A stretch of 34,536 nucleotides of DNA. Source: Euryarchaeota archaeon UBA438 (GTDB lineage Archaea > Thermoplasmatota > Poseidoniia > Poseidoniales > Thalassarchaeaceae). Shown piece by piece: positions 1 to 9,547 of the stretch; position 1 is the stretch's first letter; each line of letters opens with the position of its first letter. The DNA lies in NCBI GenBank assembly GCA_002504435.1, contig DAQP01000052.1:1-34536 (forward strand), in the 5' to 3' direction. The position numbers were made by a program, and so were the translations under genes. The notes below the pieces were generated by a model. The model was given only the letters and a program-made list of their open reading frames with translations. It was not told the DNA's origin and ran no database searches.

Positions 1-6
1 GTCAGG

Positions 7-3000
7 GTGATTCACCATGCGCCCCGACTGCCAAATTCAAGCAGCATCCTAGTTGTAATGATACTGCTTTTGCCCCTGTTCTCTCCAATATCGAGTGTTA
101 GCGCGGAGGCCAGGATAGAGTCGCAGGACTTCCAGATTCTGGATGATTTGTCCGATGTTCTGGGACAACGCCAGGACGTGCTCGACTCGAACTCTGTGGG
201 ACAGATAGCAGGTCCTTCATTGGATGCCGTACGGGACGGAGTCTCAGAAAGCGGCCCTAACCAACCCCTGTCCTCGATAGGGGAATCTCTGATCGACTCG
301 TCCATGGTCGAGACCTCGCCCCCACTCCCCGAGCATCCACTTCCCTACAATGTGATTCTCGGGATAGATGATGGGCCCACTGGCCAGGTCGACAATGTTT
401 GGCAGACCCTAGTCAACATCACGGATTACGTAATTTTGACTGAATACAAGGATTTGGATGGAAACATCATCAGGAACACCGAGGTAGTTACCTTCACGGC
501 AAACTTCCTTTCCTTGCTGAATCTACAGACTGACCCACTGAGCCATGCTGTCGACGTCGACAACGATGGAGATGACGACATCCAGGTCGGCTTGGGAATC
601 TCACTTGGACCAATAGGCCTTGACAACATCATCTCGGACTCAGGGACCCTCTGGATTCAACCGGCCATAACTTACTCTGTAGACGTCCTTGACTCTAGCA
701 TCACCGATCCAATGTGGGACGAACTTGACACTTTGCAAGTTTCGCTAATCAAGGCGTTTGCATACTCCAGCCCCGACTCAATACTAGCTCTCGGGGATGG
801 TGAGAGCTACATTTGGGTCGTAGACTCAGCATTCAACACCATGCCAAGCCAGTTCTCACTTGAAGTCGGCATAGAGAGGGTATTCTTCAACGCCAGCGCA
901 GTAATGCAGGACCTCATCCAGGCGATTCTGAATGTTTTCAATTCGAATTTTGATGGTACGGGCATGACCCTGATTGGGATCTCCGCCCCTTATTCAATCT
1001 CCGTCGACTCAAGCGATATGGACACGTGTCCAGACAGGTACACACCAGACCAACTCCTTTTCCTCCCCTCTGACGAGATTGACTGCGGCGTCTCAGTCGG
1101 CTTGGGATATGGCCATTTCTCCCCTCCAGGTTCAGACGGAGTCAGGGACCTCTGGGAGCTTGCATACATCAACATAGACATCCACCCAAACAAGGACTCA
1201 TTGGTGATTCCGGGGGACTTGGAACTGATTATCAGAACCGACAGTACAATTCCAGCGGCCGGTGGAATCGAGGGCGATAGAAGCCTGACCACTGTCGAGT
1301 ACTTCGCAGATCGTAGGGCGGATTTACACATCCATTTCTACGAGGATCGGTCGAACTCCCCTCCTGAGGATAACGGGGGCTCATTTGGAAACATCACGGA
1401 GTCTCTCGGCTGGTTGAGGGGGATGCCAGAGGGAACCATGTCCCCGGGAGAGATAACTAGAATCTTCAGGATGTTGGGTTCTGAAGACGAACCCGACTTG
1501 CCAGGGGCTAGACCCGACCGTCTTGGAATGATACTAGGCATCAAGAATTTCTCCCGGGACACTAGTCCAAACGTCGACGACCCCACCCTCCCGGTTAACC
1601 CCGCATATCCCCCAGTCAGTATGATACTGCTTAGGTCCGCTCAGACCATAGACTCCCTCGAGTACCAATCTTGGTTCCAGAGGGGAGGCCAGTCTGATGA
1701 CCACAGGAGAGTCAGCATCTCGTTGGACTCGATACCTCCTGCATTGGTATTGTTCGGATCGTTCGATGTGGGAGGCTCAGAGGGCGACGATACCGATCTC
1801 GATGATTCCGACAATATGGACTTCGTCTCGAGGATAATGGACTCACTAATCCTCAATTTAGTCGACCTATACTTGGATGTCGGCTCTACTCTGAACGACA
1901 TTCCTTCCACTGTGGTCGGCGCGATAACGGGAGGGGTAGGCTCGGGTGGAGATCTGCAGGGCAGGGAGTTCAATCTGCTAATGCACGACCATTGGGGGGC
2001 CCAGAGGACGCCGACCACGATTTCCAGGATTGGCATGGAACTAGGGTCAAGCCAGCATCCAGTGTTGGTAGGAGACCATCTGGTTCTGGCAAATGATAGA
2101 TCTCTGACGCAGGTAGTAGGGAGGTCCGGGGCCCTAGTCGAACCATTAGTCCCTATTGCAGCCAGTATAGGCTTCAGCGGCCTTTCGGCATTCAGTCTGG
2201 ACGACGATGATGAACTCGAGGAATTGACCGTTTACATTAGTACGGCTGCTACTGAGAAGTTCAATTTCATGTATCTTGAGCATGACGAGGGAACAATTTC
2301 TAACTCATCCCACCAAGCCCTCTCGATTTCAGATATCCCAGACGAGATCAGCTTGTTCCTGACCACGGAAGACGCACTGTATTCAGCTTCGAGTCCCATA
2401 TCCTCAATCACATACACCGGAATTGATAAAGAACAGAGACAGGCAGTGAGGATTTCCGACTTCCCAGACCAATTCTCTTCCTCATTCGGAAGCTCATCAA
2501 GCTGGTCTTCAACGTCTTCTATCGGGAGCATCGAGGCCCAGATCACTAACTCTTCATCACCTGTAACAATGGGGGGCGATCATTTCCTCTTCCATCATGA
2601 CCCCAATGATGGGACCTCGACAATTTCATCCAGGATATCGGGAATCTCAGATGCTGGCTGGGAAGCCCCTGCGGAGGAGGGGGCTTCAGGTTCCGCAGGA
2701 AGGGGCACGGCGTCAATCTCAGCTGCTGGAGACAGGCCCCTCAGCATCAGCGTCGAACATGCACCGACAACAGATGAGGATCAGCTCTCAGCTCTAGCAA
2801 TAATTGACCCCCTCCCCTCTTCTGTCTCAATAGAGATTCCAACTGGCGCCGACTCCGGACCAACTCTTGATGTCCCTGAACTAAACACCTCGATGGGCCT
2901 CTCGGGACTAGCATTCTTCCTCGGTGGATTTGCCGATCTGGGGCGCTCGGTGAACTCAGTACTCTCAGGGATTACCACTGATATTTCGACAGGCTCAGGC

Positions 3001-4368
3001 GGAAGCAGCGGAGAGGAGGACTTCTCATTCGGAATGCAATTGGAAGCGGACGCTCCATTCGACCTAATTGTCGAGTCTAGTCACGGGTCTGGCACGCTCG
3101 TCGCTCCTCCTTGGGTTCATGGAGTGTCTTTCAATGCCGCATCATCTGGAATCTCTGATGGTTTCCATCTCAGAACCTGGCTCCCAGACCTTCCTCCTAT
3201 TGTTGATATGTCGATATCGAGGACATCCGGGACCGACATTGAGGATTGGGATATTAGACTGGGATTGGATGGCTGGATTCCAGCACATAGCGAGTTGATG
3301 ATTTATGCTCAGGGGATAAATGGGCAGGACCTTTTCATGACTCTCAACGGCCTTGAGGTAGGGGTAGAAACAGGACTACTGGTGGAATCAACATTCGAAT
3401 TCAAGACGGTCGCTGGAATCACAGAGGTCTCTACGTCGACCCACTATTCAATGACGGACAGGCTAGACTGGGTTCACGCCCTTCTAATCAATAGGGAAGC
3501 AGGCAGTAGGACGGAAATCATGATTGACGAGATACCTGAGACTGTCGATTTTACTGCTAGTCTGGGTACTGCAGTATCCATCGACATGACAGTACCAGAC
3601 ATCTACCTCAGGGAGGGCGTAGGGATCGAATCGATGATGATGCAGCAGATGCAATGGCTCGACTCGGCTTGGTGGCCTGCGACAGTCTTCCTCACAGACT
3701 TGCCTGGTTCAATCAACCTCACCACGGAACCCGATCCTAATTTTGACATCACCAAAAGTCTGGCCTTCCAGGGAATGCCAATATTGGATTTCAGCGCTTC
3801 GAGTGATGGCATGTCACTCTATATCGAGGCATTTGGCAGGGCAATAAATACCCGAGGAGACACTATTCTCCTAGCAGAGGGAATGACGGACAGCCTGGTA
3901 ATCAGGCCAACCGATGGATACGGACTCGAGGTCAGATCGGGAGGGGACGGGGTCGAAAGGATCTACATCAGGTCAAGCAATATCCCGGCCACACCCCCTG
4001 TAACTATGGAGGAGATGGAGGCCTTAGGTGAGGACCTAAAGAGTGCCACGATTCACGTACATGAATTCGGAAGGGTGTATGGTATCATCGAAATCTCTGA
4101 CGTCCAAGGTGGAAGAATCATCGTTTCAGCTCGTGCATCGGCTGAATTGGGTGGTCAGACTTTTGACTTGAGAGGGGTCTTGCTGGACGCCCAAACAACT
4201 TCTGGCGTTCCAACTGCCACGACATTGGGAGTTAACGGCCTCGCCTCCGACTTGTCCCTACTGAACATGATCCCGGGCTTCGATGGGCCCACTCATCACA
4301 TAATGGTGGTAGAGCCAATATCGTCGGGTATTCTGACCTTGGTTGCAACATTCATGGGGGGTGACTGA
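7..4368 (+). CDS. Very large secreted repeat protein of unknown function
   Basis: I do not recognise a family for this 1453-residue protein. Residues 1-33 look like a Sec signal peptide: a short polar start, a hydrophobic core around residues 14-28, then a VSA-type cleavage site before EARIE. The mature part is Asp/Ser/Gly-rich and predicted to be beta-rich. Residues 183-191 (DVDNDGDDD) match a calcium-binding DxDxDG loop. A short motif, roughly hydrophobic-x-D-[IFL]-P-x-x-[IV]-x-hydrophobic, recurs with its Pro at about residues 577, 778, 820, 937, 1063, 1177, 1233 and 1327, which suggests degenerate internal repeats. No clear membrane anchor is visible at the C-terminus. The chosen start is a GTG. 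The frame is open back to base 1, so the true start could lie a little upstream. The next gene begins at the base after the stop codon, so the two are probably co-translated. A surface-layer, adhesin or enzyme-scaffold role is inference only. Confidence 0.8.
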   Translation: MIHHAPRLPNSSSILVVMILLLPLFSPISSVSAEARIESQDFQILDDLSDVLGQRQDVLDSNSVGQIAGPSLDAVRDGVSESGPNQPLSSIGESLIDSSMVETSPPLPEHPLPYNVILGIDDGPTGQVDNVWQTLVNITDYVILTEYKDLDGNIIRNTEVVTFTANFLSLLNLQTDPLSHAVDVDNDGDDDIQVGLGISLGPIGLDNIISDSGTLWIQPAITYSVDVLDSSITDPMWDELDTLQVSLIKAFAYSSPDSILALGDGESYIWVVDSAFNTMPSQFSLEVGIERVFFNASAVMQDLIQAILNVFNSNFDGTGMTLIGISAPYSISVDSSDMDTCPDRYTPDQLLFLPSDEIDCGVSVGLGYGHFSPPGSDGVRDLWELAYINIDIHPNKDSLVIPGDLELIIRTDSTIPAAGGIEGDRSLTTVEYFADRRADLHIHFYEDRSNSPPEDNGGSFGNITESLGWLRGMPEGTMSPGEITRIFRMLGSEDEPDLPGARPDRLGMILGIKNFSRDTSPNVDDPTLPVNPAYPPVSMILLRSAQTIDSLEYQSWFQRGGQSDDHRRVSISLDSIPPALVLFGSFDVGGSEGDDTDLDDSDNMDFVSRIMDSLILNLVDLYLDVGSTLNDIPSTVVGAITGGVGSGGDLQGREFNLLMHDHWGAQRTPTTISRIGMELGSSQHPVLVGDHLVLANDRSLTQVVGRSGALVEPLVPIAASIGFSGLSAFSLDDDDELEELTVYISTAATEKFNFMYLEHDEGTISNSSHQALSISDIPDEISLFLTTEDALYSASSPISSITYTGIDKEQRQAVRISDFPDQFSSSFGSSSSWSSTSSIGSIEAQITNSSSPVTMGGDHFLFHHDPNDGTSTISSRISGISDAGWEAPAEEGASGSAGRGTASISAAGDRPLSISVEHAPTTDEDQLSALAIIDPLPSSVSIEIPTGADSGPTLDVPELNTSMGLSGLAFFLGGFADLGRSVNSVLSGITTDISTGSGGSSGEEDFSFGMQLEADAPFDLIVESSHGSGTLVAPPWVHGVSFNAASSGISDGFHLRTWLPDLPPIVDMSISRTSGTDIEDWDIRLGLDGWIPAHSELMIYAQGINGQDLFMTLNGLEVGVETGLLVESTFEFKTVAGITEVSTSTHYSMTDRLDWVHALLINREAGSRTEIMIDEIPETVDFTASLGTAVSIDMTVPDIYLREGVGIESMMMQQMQWLDSAWWPATVFLTDLPGSINLTTEPDPNFDITKSLAFQGMPILDFSASSDGMSLYIEAFGRAINTRGDTILLAEGMTDSLVIRPTDGYGLEVRSGGDGVERIYIRSSNIPATPPVTMEEMEALGEDLKSATIHVHEFGRVYGIIEISDVQGGRIIVSARASAELGGQTFDLRGVLLDAQTTSGVPTATTLGVNGLASDLSLLNMIPGFDGPTHHIMVVEPISSGILTLVATFMGGD

Positions 4369-4932
4369 ATGGGGCTCCTGGAGAGAATAAAATCGAGAGA
4401 GGAGCCAGAAGAGACTCCAGAGGAAGAAATCGCCCACGAGGCTCTGGAGTATATTGAGGACAGATTGAGCAAGGTCTCCCCTACTCGGGTTTTGTTCGCG
4501 TCTATCGCGGCATTGCTGATGATTTCTGCTACACTAGTCGTAGTTGCATGGGTAGTTCCGTATGACAGAGTTTCGGTGGATGTGGTCTACAGGCAGGGGG
4601 CCGCCGGCCACGTTGTATTAGCCCAGATAAACAATGAAGGAAGCAGGTCAATAGAGGAGGTATCTCTGGACATTAGATTCTTGGACTCGGATGGAATTGT
4701 CGAGATAGATCGTGCTCACTTCGGCACCGAGGTCATCACTGCACACACTTCGGTTGCAGGTGACGAACTGGAGCTTATCGTGCCTGGAGTTTCCGTATGG
4801 GACAACTACACTATCGAGATCATCCTTAGCTATGACAACTATCGAAATGGCGTATATGTGAAGGAACCCTACTCCGTCGGCGAGTGGACAATGGAGCTTT
4901 TCAAAGTCAAATCCCCATTCAAAATCTTCTGA
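4369..4932 (+). CDS. Single-pass membrane protein with extracytoplasmic beta domain
   Basis: This is a 187-residue protein of unknown function. Residues 1-40 are charged and Glu-rich (a run of EEPEETPEEE), probably cytoplasmic, and end in a short amphipathic helix. Residues 41-63 form one strong transmembrane helix. Residues 68-187 are a beta-rich domain (VSVDVVYRQG..., NNEGSRSIEEVSLDIRF, TIEIILSYDN) that resembles FxLYD/Ig-like extracytoplasmic domains in hydrophobic pattern. I cannot assign a Pfam family by eye. The ATG follows the TGA of the upstream secreted giant directly (TGAATG, zero gap). This strongly suggests translational coupling and a shared role, for example a membrane partner or export/assembly factor for that protein. 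The function is not known. Confidence 0.8.
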   Translation: MGLLERIKSREEPEETPEEEIAHEALEYIEDRLSKVSPTRVLFASIAALLMISATLVVVAWVVPYDRVSVDVVYRQGAAGHVVLAQINNEGSRSIEEVSLDIRFLDSDGIVEIDRAHFGTEVITAHTSVAGDELELIVPGVSVWDNYTIEIILSYDNYRNGVYVKEPYSVGEWTMELFKVKSPFKIF

Positions 4933-4941
4933 ACAAGATGA

Positions 4942-4957
4942 CTGAACAATAGTTCAG
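4942..4957. other. Small inverted repeat after the surface-protein pair
   Basis: The arms are CTGAAC and GTTCAG around an AATA loop, a perfect 6-bp stem that begins 10 bases after the stop of the 187-residue membrane protein. It could end the first transcript or be chance. No T-tract follows it. Confidence 0.3.
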
Positions 4958-4978
4958 CTAACCCATATGCTCAAAATG

Positions 4979-4993
4979 GTCCCGACAGGGGAC
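4979..4993. promoter_or_regulatory. Inverted repeat just upstream of the protease start
   Basis: The arms are GTCCC and GGGAC with a GACAG loop, ending 7 bases before the ATG at 5001. A weak A/T-rich box (TCAAAAT, 4971-4977) lies about 27 bases before that ATG and could be a TATA element of a leaderless transcript. If so, the repeat overlaps the promoter and could be an operator or an initiation-region hairpin. The sequence shows only the symmetry; the role is inference. Confidence 0.3.
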
Positions 4994-5000
4994 AGTCACA

Positions 5001-8000
5001 ATGAACCAGCGCGTGACCCTCCTTGTTCTCGGAATACTCATGCTATCTTACGCCCCATCAATGGGCTTCGCGTCAGACAGCACCTCGGATCATTCCGAAG
5101 AACTGAATATGGATTTCGAGAGGGTTGAAATTTCCCCAGATCCAAATAGCATCAGGGATCTTGGTCAGCCGATCGTTCACGAAGGGATGGAAGATGTCAG
5201 AGGCGTTATCGCCGACAGTGTCATCGGAATTTACACCGAATCCGGACTCATCCCAAGGCTTTCCATGGATTCGCAAATTGCAGAACCCCGTTCAGACCTA
5301 GTCATGGTCCTTATTGACGGGGAAGTTGGCCTTTGGGATGCTAGGGTTGAGATTTCGCAAATAGAAGGGGTCGAAATAAGGTCCACAATACCCCCATCGG
5401 GATTTCTGATCCAAGGTTCGTACGACTCGTTGGATTCCTTGTCGACTACAAATTCGGTTGCAGCAGTTCATGACGTGCCTTCAGGACTGCTTGTCCACAA
5501 CTCCCTGATGCACCTCATTGATGGTGATGAAGTCCAAGTCGAGGTTATTGGCTGGAAGAATGAACAGTTAGTAAGGCAGGAGGACCCCGGACTCGGACTA
5601 CAAGATTCTCTCCATGTTGCAGCTTCAAAGTGGCTAGAAGACGCATGGTCGCCAGAGGAAGGGAGGTACTGGGGAAAACTTTCCACTCAGGATCTCCCAT
5701 CCCTAATCTCACACCCTTCAGTGGCATATGTAGCTCCTCAGCCAGTCTTGGTACTTCACAACGACCAGGCAAGGTCAAACATGGGAATAAACACAGTAGA
5801 CAATGCCTTCATCACTGAACTCAATGGTAGTGGTCAGACTGTTGCTGTCGGGGACTCTGGGCTAGATGGCGACCACGGCGACTTCACTGGGAGAATTTCC
5901 GGATTAACCTCTGTAACACCCGGGGACTCGTCCACTGCTGACCCTAGTTCGGGTCATGGAACCCACGTTGCTTGCACCGTGCTCGGATCCGGATTCAGGA
6001 GTAGCGGGGGGTACAAGGGCATGGCCCCCGAAGCAAACCTCTACTTCCAGGCCATGGAGGATGACGACTCCGGGGCACTATACAGCTACGGAATCAACTC
6101 AATGCTGAACTCGGCATACAACGCCGGTGCAAGAATTCACACCAACAGTTGGGGGGCTGGTAGTGGCGCCGGAAGCTACTCGACACAGTCCGAGGATGCA
6201 GACGACAGGACTTCTACATGGGATCAGTATTGGTCTTATGACGGCATGACTGTTTTGTTTGCAGCCGGCAATGAGAGGAATGACGGCGTATCTCCTCCTG
6301 GAACCGCCAAGAATGTAATCACTATTGGAGGGCACAAGAATAGGTACAGCGGTGCTCCCGATGAGATGTACTACTGGAGCAGCAGGGGCCCGACCGACGA
6401 TGGCAGGATAAAGCCCGATCTAGTTGCCCCGGGAGACTATGTGCGCTCTTGTAAAGCACAGGAGGCATCAGACGCACAAGGGTCGTGGGACAACACGTGG
6501 TATCTCGAATACAGCGGTACTTCGATGGCCACCCCAGCAGCAGCCGGGGCTTCCGCCTTAGTCAGGGAATATCTCACAGAGGTAATTGGCCGTCAGGCGC
6601 CCCAGGGGGCCTTGGTGAAGGGACTTCTGATACTGGGCGCCAAGGATATGGGCACTCGTGACATTCCAAACGAAGACGAGGGATGGGGCAGGCTCAACCT
6701 CGTCAACTCCCTGATTGCCGATGGCGAAGTCGCCATCTTCGTCGATGACAGATCCCGGATAAGGAGCGGTCAGACGGTAGAGTACAACTTCGATGTGACT
6801 TCCCCGGGTCACGAATTCAAGGCCGTACTGACATGGTCCGACTATCCCGGATCCACCAGCTCGTCCAATCAGCTAAGGAATGATCTGGATCTCGAATTAG
6901 TCTCCCCAAGCGGACAGTCGTACAAGGGTAACGTGTTCACAAACGGAAGGTCAGTCACAGGAGGGACCAAGGACTCGGTAAACAATGTGGAGGTCATTGC
7001 GCTCGATAGTGCGGCCCAGGGGACATGGACTCTGAGAGTCAGGGACGCCCAACACGGGGGCTCCAGGACATGGCAGCCATTCTCACTAGCAGTGAGGGGC
7101 TTCAACGTGAATGACCTAAACCCAGATCCAACATTCGTAGCCGATTCTTTCGAGGTCTCGACACCAATCCCTCAGGTGGGCGAGCAAGTAGAGGTCAGCG
7201 TCTCTGTGAAGAACTTGGGTGCCGGAACGGTGTCCGATTTACCAGTCCTCGCTAGGGTCGATAGCGCGCTCCTTGGAGAGGAACTGGTAACGCTGTCTCC
7301 AGGTGAGACCGAGGAGATTTCATGGGAATGGACCCCTAGCGAGGAGGGCGACGCCTCTTTCGAATTCTTCATTGATCCAAATGATGTGATAGAGGAGCTT
7401 TCCGAGTCAAACAACTATCTCGGTGAAATCCTAATTGTCAGTGCCCCGGGGGTCAGAGTGACTGCCGAGTCTGAATTGATAACCCTCTCCGATCCAACCT
7501 CGACAACGACCACATGGGATCTAACCCTCACAAATACTGCCCTTTTCGAGACGAATGCCTCGATTAGCGCATCAACTCCCATCAGGGTTCAGGACGGCAT
7601 GGAATTTGGATGGTTCCAGTCCTTCACATCAAACACATTCAACTTGATGCCAACTGAATCAGTCTCTGTTGGGATGACGATGGTGCATCCAGCTCCACCC
7701 CCTCCGGGGACTTACTCTATGACCGTCACAGGGTACGACATCGAGAATGACATAGAATCAGAGCTAGCCCTAATTTTCGATGTCCCGGTATTGGGCGACG
7801 CCGACATCCAGATCCTGAATGAACAGATACTGGTTAGTCCATTGGTGCCTACTCATACTCAAATTTCAGTTGTTAATGGAGGAAATGGAGCCCAGTCTTA
7901 CGATGTAGAATTAGTTTCCCCGGCTGGATGGCACTTGGGACTAGATGACATCGGGGCATTTGAGGGATCTTCCCATGGATCAACTGGAACCCTCCAGAAA

Positions 8001-9494
8001 GACTCCAACAAAATCGTTGACATCACGATTAACCCTCCTGGTGCGATGATTCCAGCCGGATCCACATATGAGGCTGCGATAATAATCCACTCGCGTGTCG
8101 GCTCGGACTCGTGGACCCAGGACATATTCTTGGTCGTGGACTCAGTGGACGAGGTATCCACGACCCCTATTTCCGGCGGCATCCAGAACCAAGTATCCCC
8201 TGACTCGCTTCTAGAGATTCCAATTTCTTTCAACAACATGGGCAACAGGGAGTTGGCGCTCCAGCCCTACCTGATGTCGATACCCGGTGGTTGGTCAGTC
8301 TCAGGAACCCTCTCGGCTATCACAGTACCCGCAGGACAGACGGCAGATTGGACAATGTCAATTCAAGGAAACGGGGTCGCAGTCAGTGGACTGTTGGAGA
8401 TGAGATTCGCAACCGAGGACGGATTCAGGATCGACTGGAATCGCACACTGGATGTCCTTTCAGCGGCCTCTCCTAGAATTTCATTCCATCAGATTGATCT
8501 TCCAGACGGAACCTCCTCCGACACTATTCTGGGCGTTCCGGACCATCCAGTTGGACCTCCAGGGTTTGACTTGACCTGGATGGTTTGGAATGAGGGTTCT
8601 GGAACATGGAGGCCGAGTACCTACCTCGAGGTACCAAACGACGAGTGGTCTTCTACCTGCACTGGTCCGACCTCTCTTTCACCAGGCGCGACGTCTACAG
8701 TTTCGTGCCTGGTTACGATTCCAATATCGGAGCAGGCGGGCTCGGAGCCTGAAATCACGCTTGTTATGCAGGGCGAGGGAATTGAGATCAGGGACACGCA
8801 GTCACTACTTGTAGAATCAGCTCCGAAGATTGTTTGGGCGCTAAATTCAGACCCACTGGCCCACGAGGGCTACTCTGCAACATTCAGGTTAGACGTGACT
8901 AACACTGGGAATACCGACATTTCCCACACACTCCAGGTCGACGCCCCATCCAAGTGGAATGCCCATGTTATGGATGGTGTGAATGTTGTACTGGCACCAG
9001 GGGAGTCCAGGAGCGTTATCTTGGACTTCATTCCGAACAACGGCGATGACGGAAGCATAACCCTGACCCTAGCAGGCGCCGAGGGCATTGAGGGAGGAGT
9101 ATTCGAGATCGACGTCGATGTCAAGCCTTCTGTGGGCGGTGAGGACGGTTTGGACAGTTTGATGCCGGTCCTTGTTCTAGCACTCATAGTGGCATTGCTA
9201 GTTGGAATAGGCACGTTCGCCTATGTCAGAACCGATGGTAACCCAGCTTCATTGTTCGATAACGAGAAGGTCAACAGGGCAGTTCAGAAGATAGCCCCAA
9301 AGGTAGAGCAAAAGGAAACCAGCGGCATCCCATGTTGGCTCTGTAGTATCGATGTCACCGTAGGTGAAGCATGGGCCTGTTCTTCCTGCGGGGCTAGGTA
9401 TCACAAGGCAGGTCAGGTTTCTGGTTGCGACATCATGAATTCGGGCAGATGCATGCATTGCGATGCCGAATCTGAAGAGCTAGTTGAAGCCTGA
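5001..9494 (+). CDS. Membrane-anchored subtilisin-like serine protease with cytoplasmic RING-like tail
   Basis: This is an S8-family endopeptidase of 1497 residues. The order is signal peptide (about 1-25), propeptide-like region (about 60-260), then the catalytic domain. The triad is visible as Asp285 (VGDSGLDGD), His319 (GHGTHVA) and Ser508 (GTSMATP), with Asn424 (AAGNE) as the likely oxyanion-hole residue. A jelly-roll/P-like domain follows (LTWSDYPGS, NDLDLELVSPSG), as in KP-43-type subtilases. Next comes a CARDB-type module (about 725-810) and several more beta-sandwich modules. Residues about 1389-1410 form one transmembrane helix. The last 87 residues should be cytoplasmic and contain eight metal-ligand-like residues (C1445, C1448, C1460, C1463, H1468, C1476, C1484, C1487). 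The ectodomain probably digests extracellular protein. The start is the ATG at 5001, and the signal peptide begins there (MNQRVTLLVLG). The zinc-finger tail is unusual for an exported protease. Confidence 0.93.
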   Translation: MNQRVTLLVLGILMLSYAPSMGFASDSTSDHSEELNMDFERVEISPDPNSIRDLGQPIVHEGMEDVRGVIADSVIGIYTESGLIPRLSMDSQIAEPRSDLVMVLIDGEVGLWDARVEISQIEGVEIRSTIPPSGFLIQGSYDSLDSLSTTNSVAAVHDVPSGLLVHNSLMHLIDGDEVQVEVIGWKNEQLVRQEDPGLGLQDSLHVAASKWLEDAWSPEEGRYWGKLSTQDLPSLISHPSVAYVAPQPVLVLHNDQARSNMGINTVDNAFITELNGSGQTVAVGDSGLDGDHGDFTGRISGLTSVTPGDSSTADPSSGHGTHVACTVLGSGFRSSGGYKGMAPEANLYFQAMEDDDSGALYSYGINSMLNSAYNAGARIHTNSWGAGSGAGSYSTQSEDADDRTSTWDQYWSYDGMTVLFAAGNERNDGVSPPGTAKNVITIGGHKNRYSGAPDEMYYWSSRGPTDDGRIKPDLVAPGDYVRSCKAQEASDAQGSWDNTWYLEYSGTSMATPAAAGASALVREYLTEVIGRQAPQGALVKGLLILGAKDMGTRDIPNEDEGWGRLNLVNSLIADGEVAIFVDDRSRIRSGQTVEYNFDVTSPGHEFKAVLTWSDYPGSTSSSNQLRNDLDLELVSPSGQSYKGNVFTNGRSVTGGTKDSVNNVEVIALDSAAQGTWTLRVRDAQHGGSRTWQPFSLAVRGFNVNDLNPDPTFVADSFEVSTPIPQVGEQVEVSVSVKNLGAGTVSDLPVLARVDSALLGEELVTLSPGETEEISWEWTPSEEGDASFEFFIDPNDVIEELSESNNYLGEILIVSAPGVRVTAESELITLSDPTSTTTTWDLTLTNTALFETNASISASTPIRVQDGMEFGWFQSFTSNTFNLMPTESVSVGMTMVHPAPPPPGTYSMTVTGYDIENDIESELALIFDVPVLGDADIQILNEQILVSPLVPTHTQISVVNGGNGAQSYDVELVSPAGWHLGLDDIGAFEGSSHGSTGTLQKDSNKIVDITINPPGAMIPAGSTYEAAIIIHSRVGSDSWTQDIFLVVDSVDEVSTTPISGGIQNQVSPDSLLEIPISFNNMGNRELALQPYLMSIPGGWSVSGTLSAITVPAGQTADWTMSIQGNGVAVSGLLEMRFATEDGFRIDWNRTLDVLSAASPRISFHQIDLPDGTSSDTILGVPDHPVGPPGFDLTWMVWNEGSGTWRPSTYLEVPNDEWSSTCTGPTSLSPGATSTVSCLVTIPISEQAGSEPEITLVMQGEGIEIRDTQSLLVESAPKIVWALNSDPLAHEGYSATFRLDVTNTGNTDISHTLQVDAPSKWNAHVMDGVNVVLAPGESRSVILDFIPNNGDDGSITLTLAGAEGIEGGVFEIDVDVKPSVGGEDGLDSLMPVLVLALIVALLVGIGTFAYVRTDGNPASLFDNEKVNRAVQKIAPKVEQKETSGIPCWLCSIDVTVGEAWACSSCGARYHKAGQVSGCDIMNSGRCMHCDAESEELVEA

Positions 9495-9498
9495 AAAG

Positions 9499-9518
9499 CG
9501 CGACCCTAAGGGGTCGCG
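9499..9518. terminator. Strong hairpin after the protease gene
   Basis: The arms are CGCGACCC and GGGTCGCG around a TAAG loop, a perfect GC-rich 8-bp stem starting 4 bases after the protease stop codon. It is the strongest stem in this gap and fits a 3' end or RNA-stabilising structure. It lacks the T-rich tract that usually marks archaeal termination, so the terminator label is tentative. Confidence 0.45.
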
Positions 9519-9530
9519 TGGTGCGAAGCC

Positions 9531-9536
9531 CTTAGA
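9531..9536 (+). promoter_or_regulatory. Possible promoter box for the 899-residue surface protein gene
   Basis: CTTAGA is centred about 27 bases before the ATG at 9560, the archaeal TATA distance for a leaderless transcript. The same stretch continues into GAGGGG, which could instead act as a weak ribosome binding site for the GTG at 9548. Low certainty. Confidence 0.25.
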
Positions 9537-9547
9537 GGGGCGGTCTA

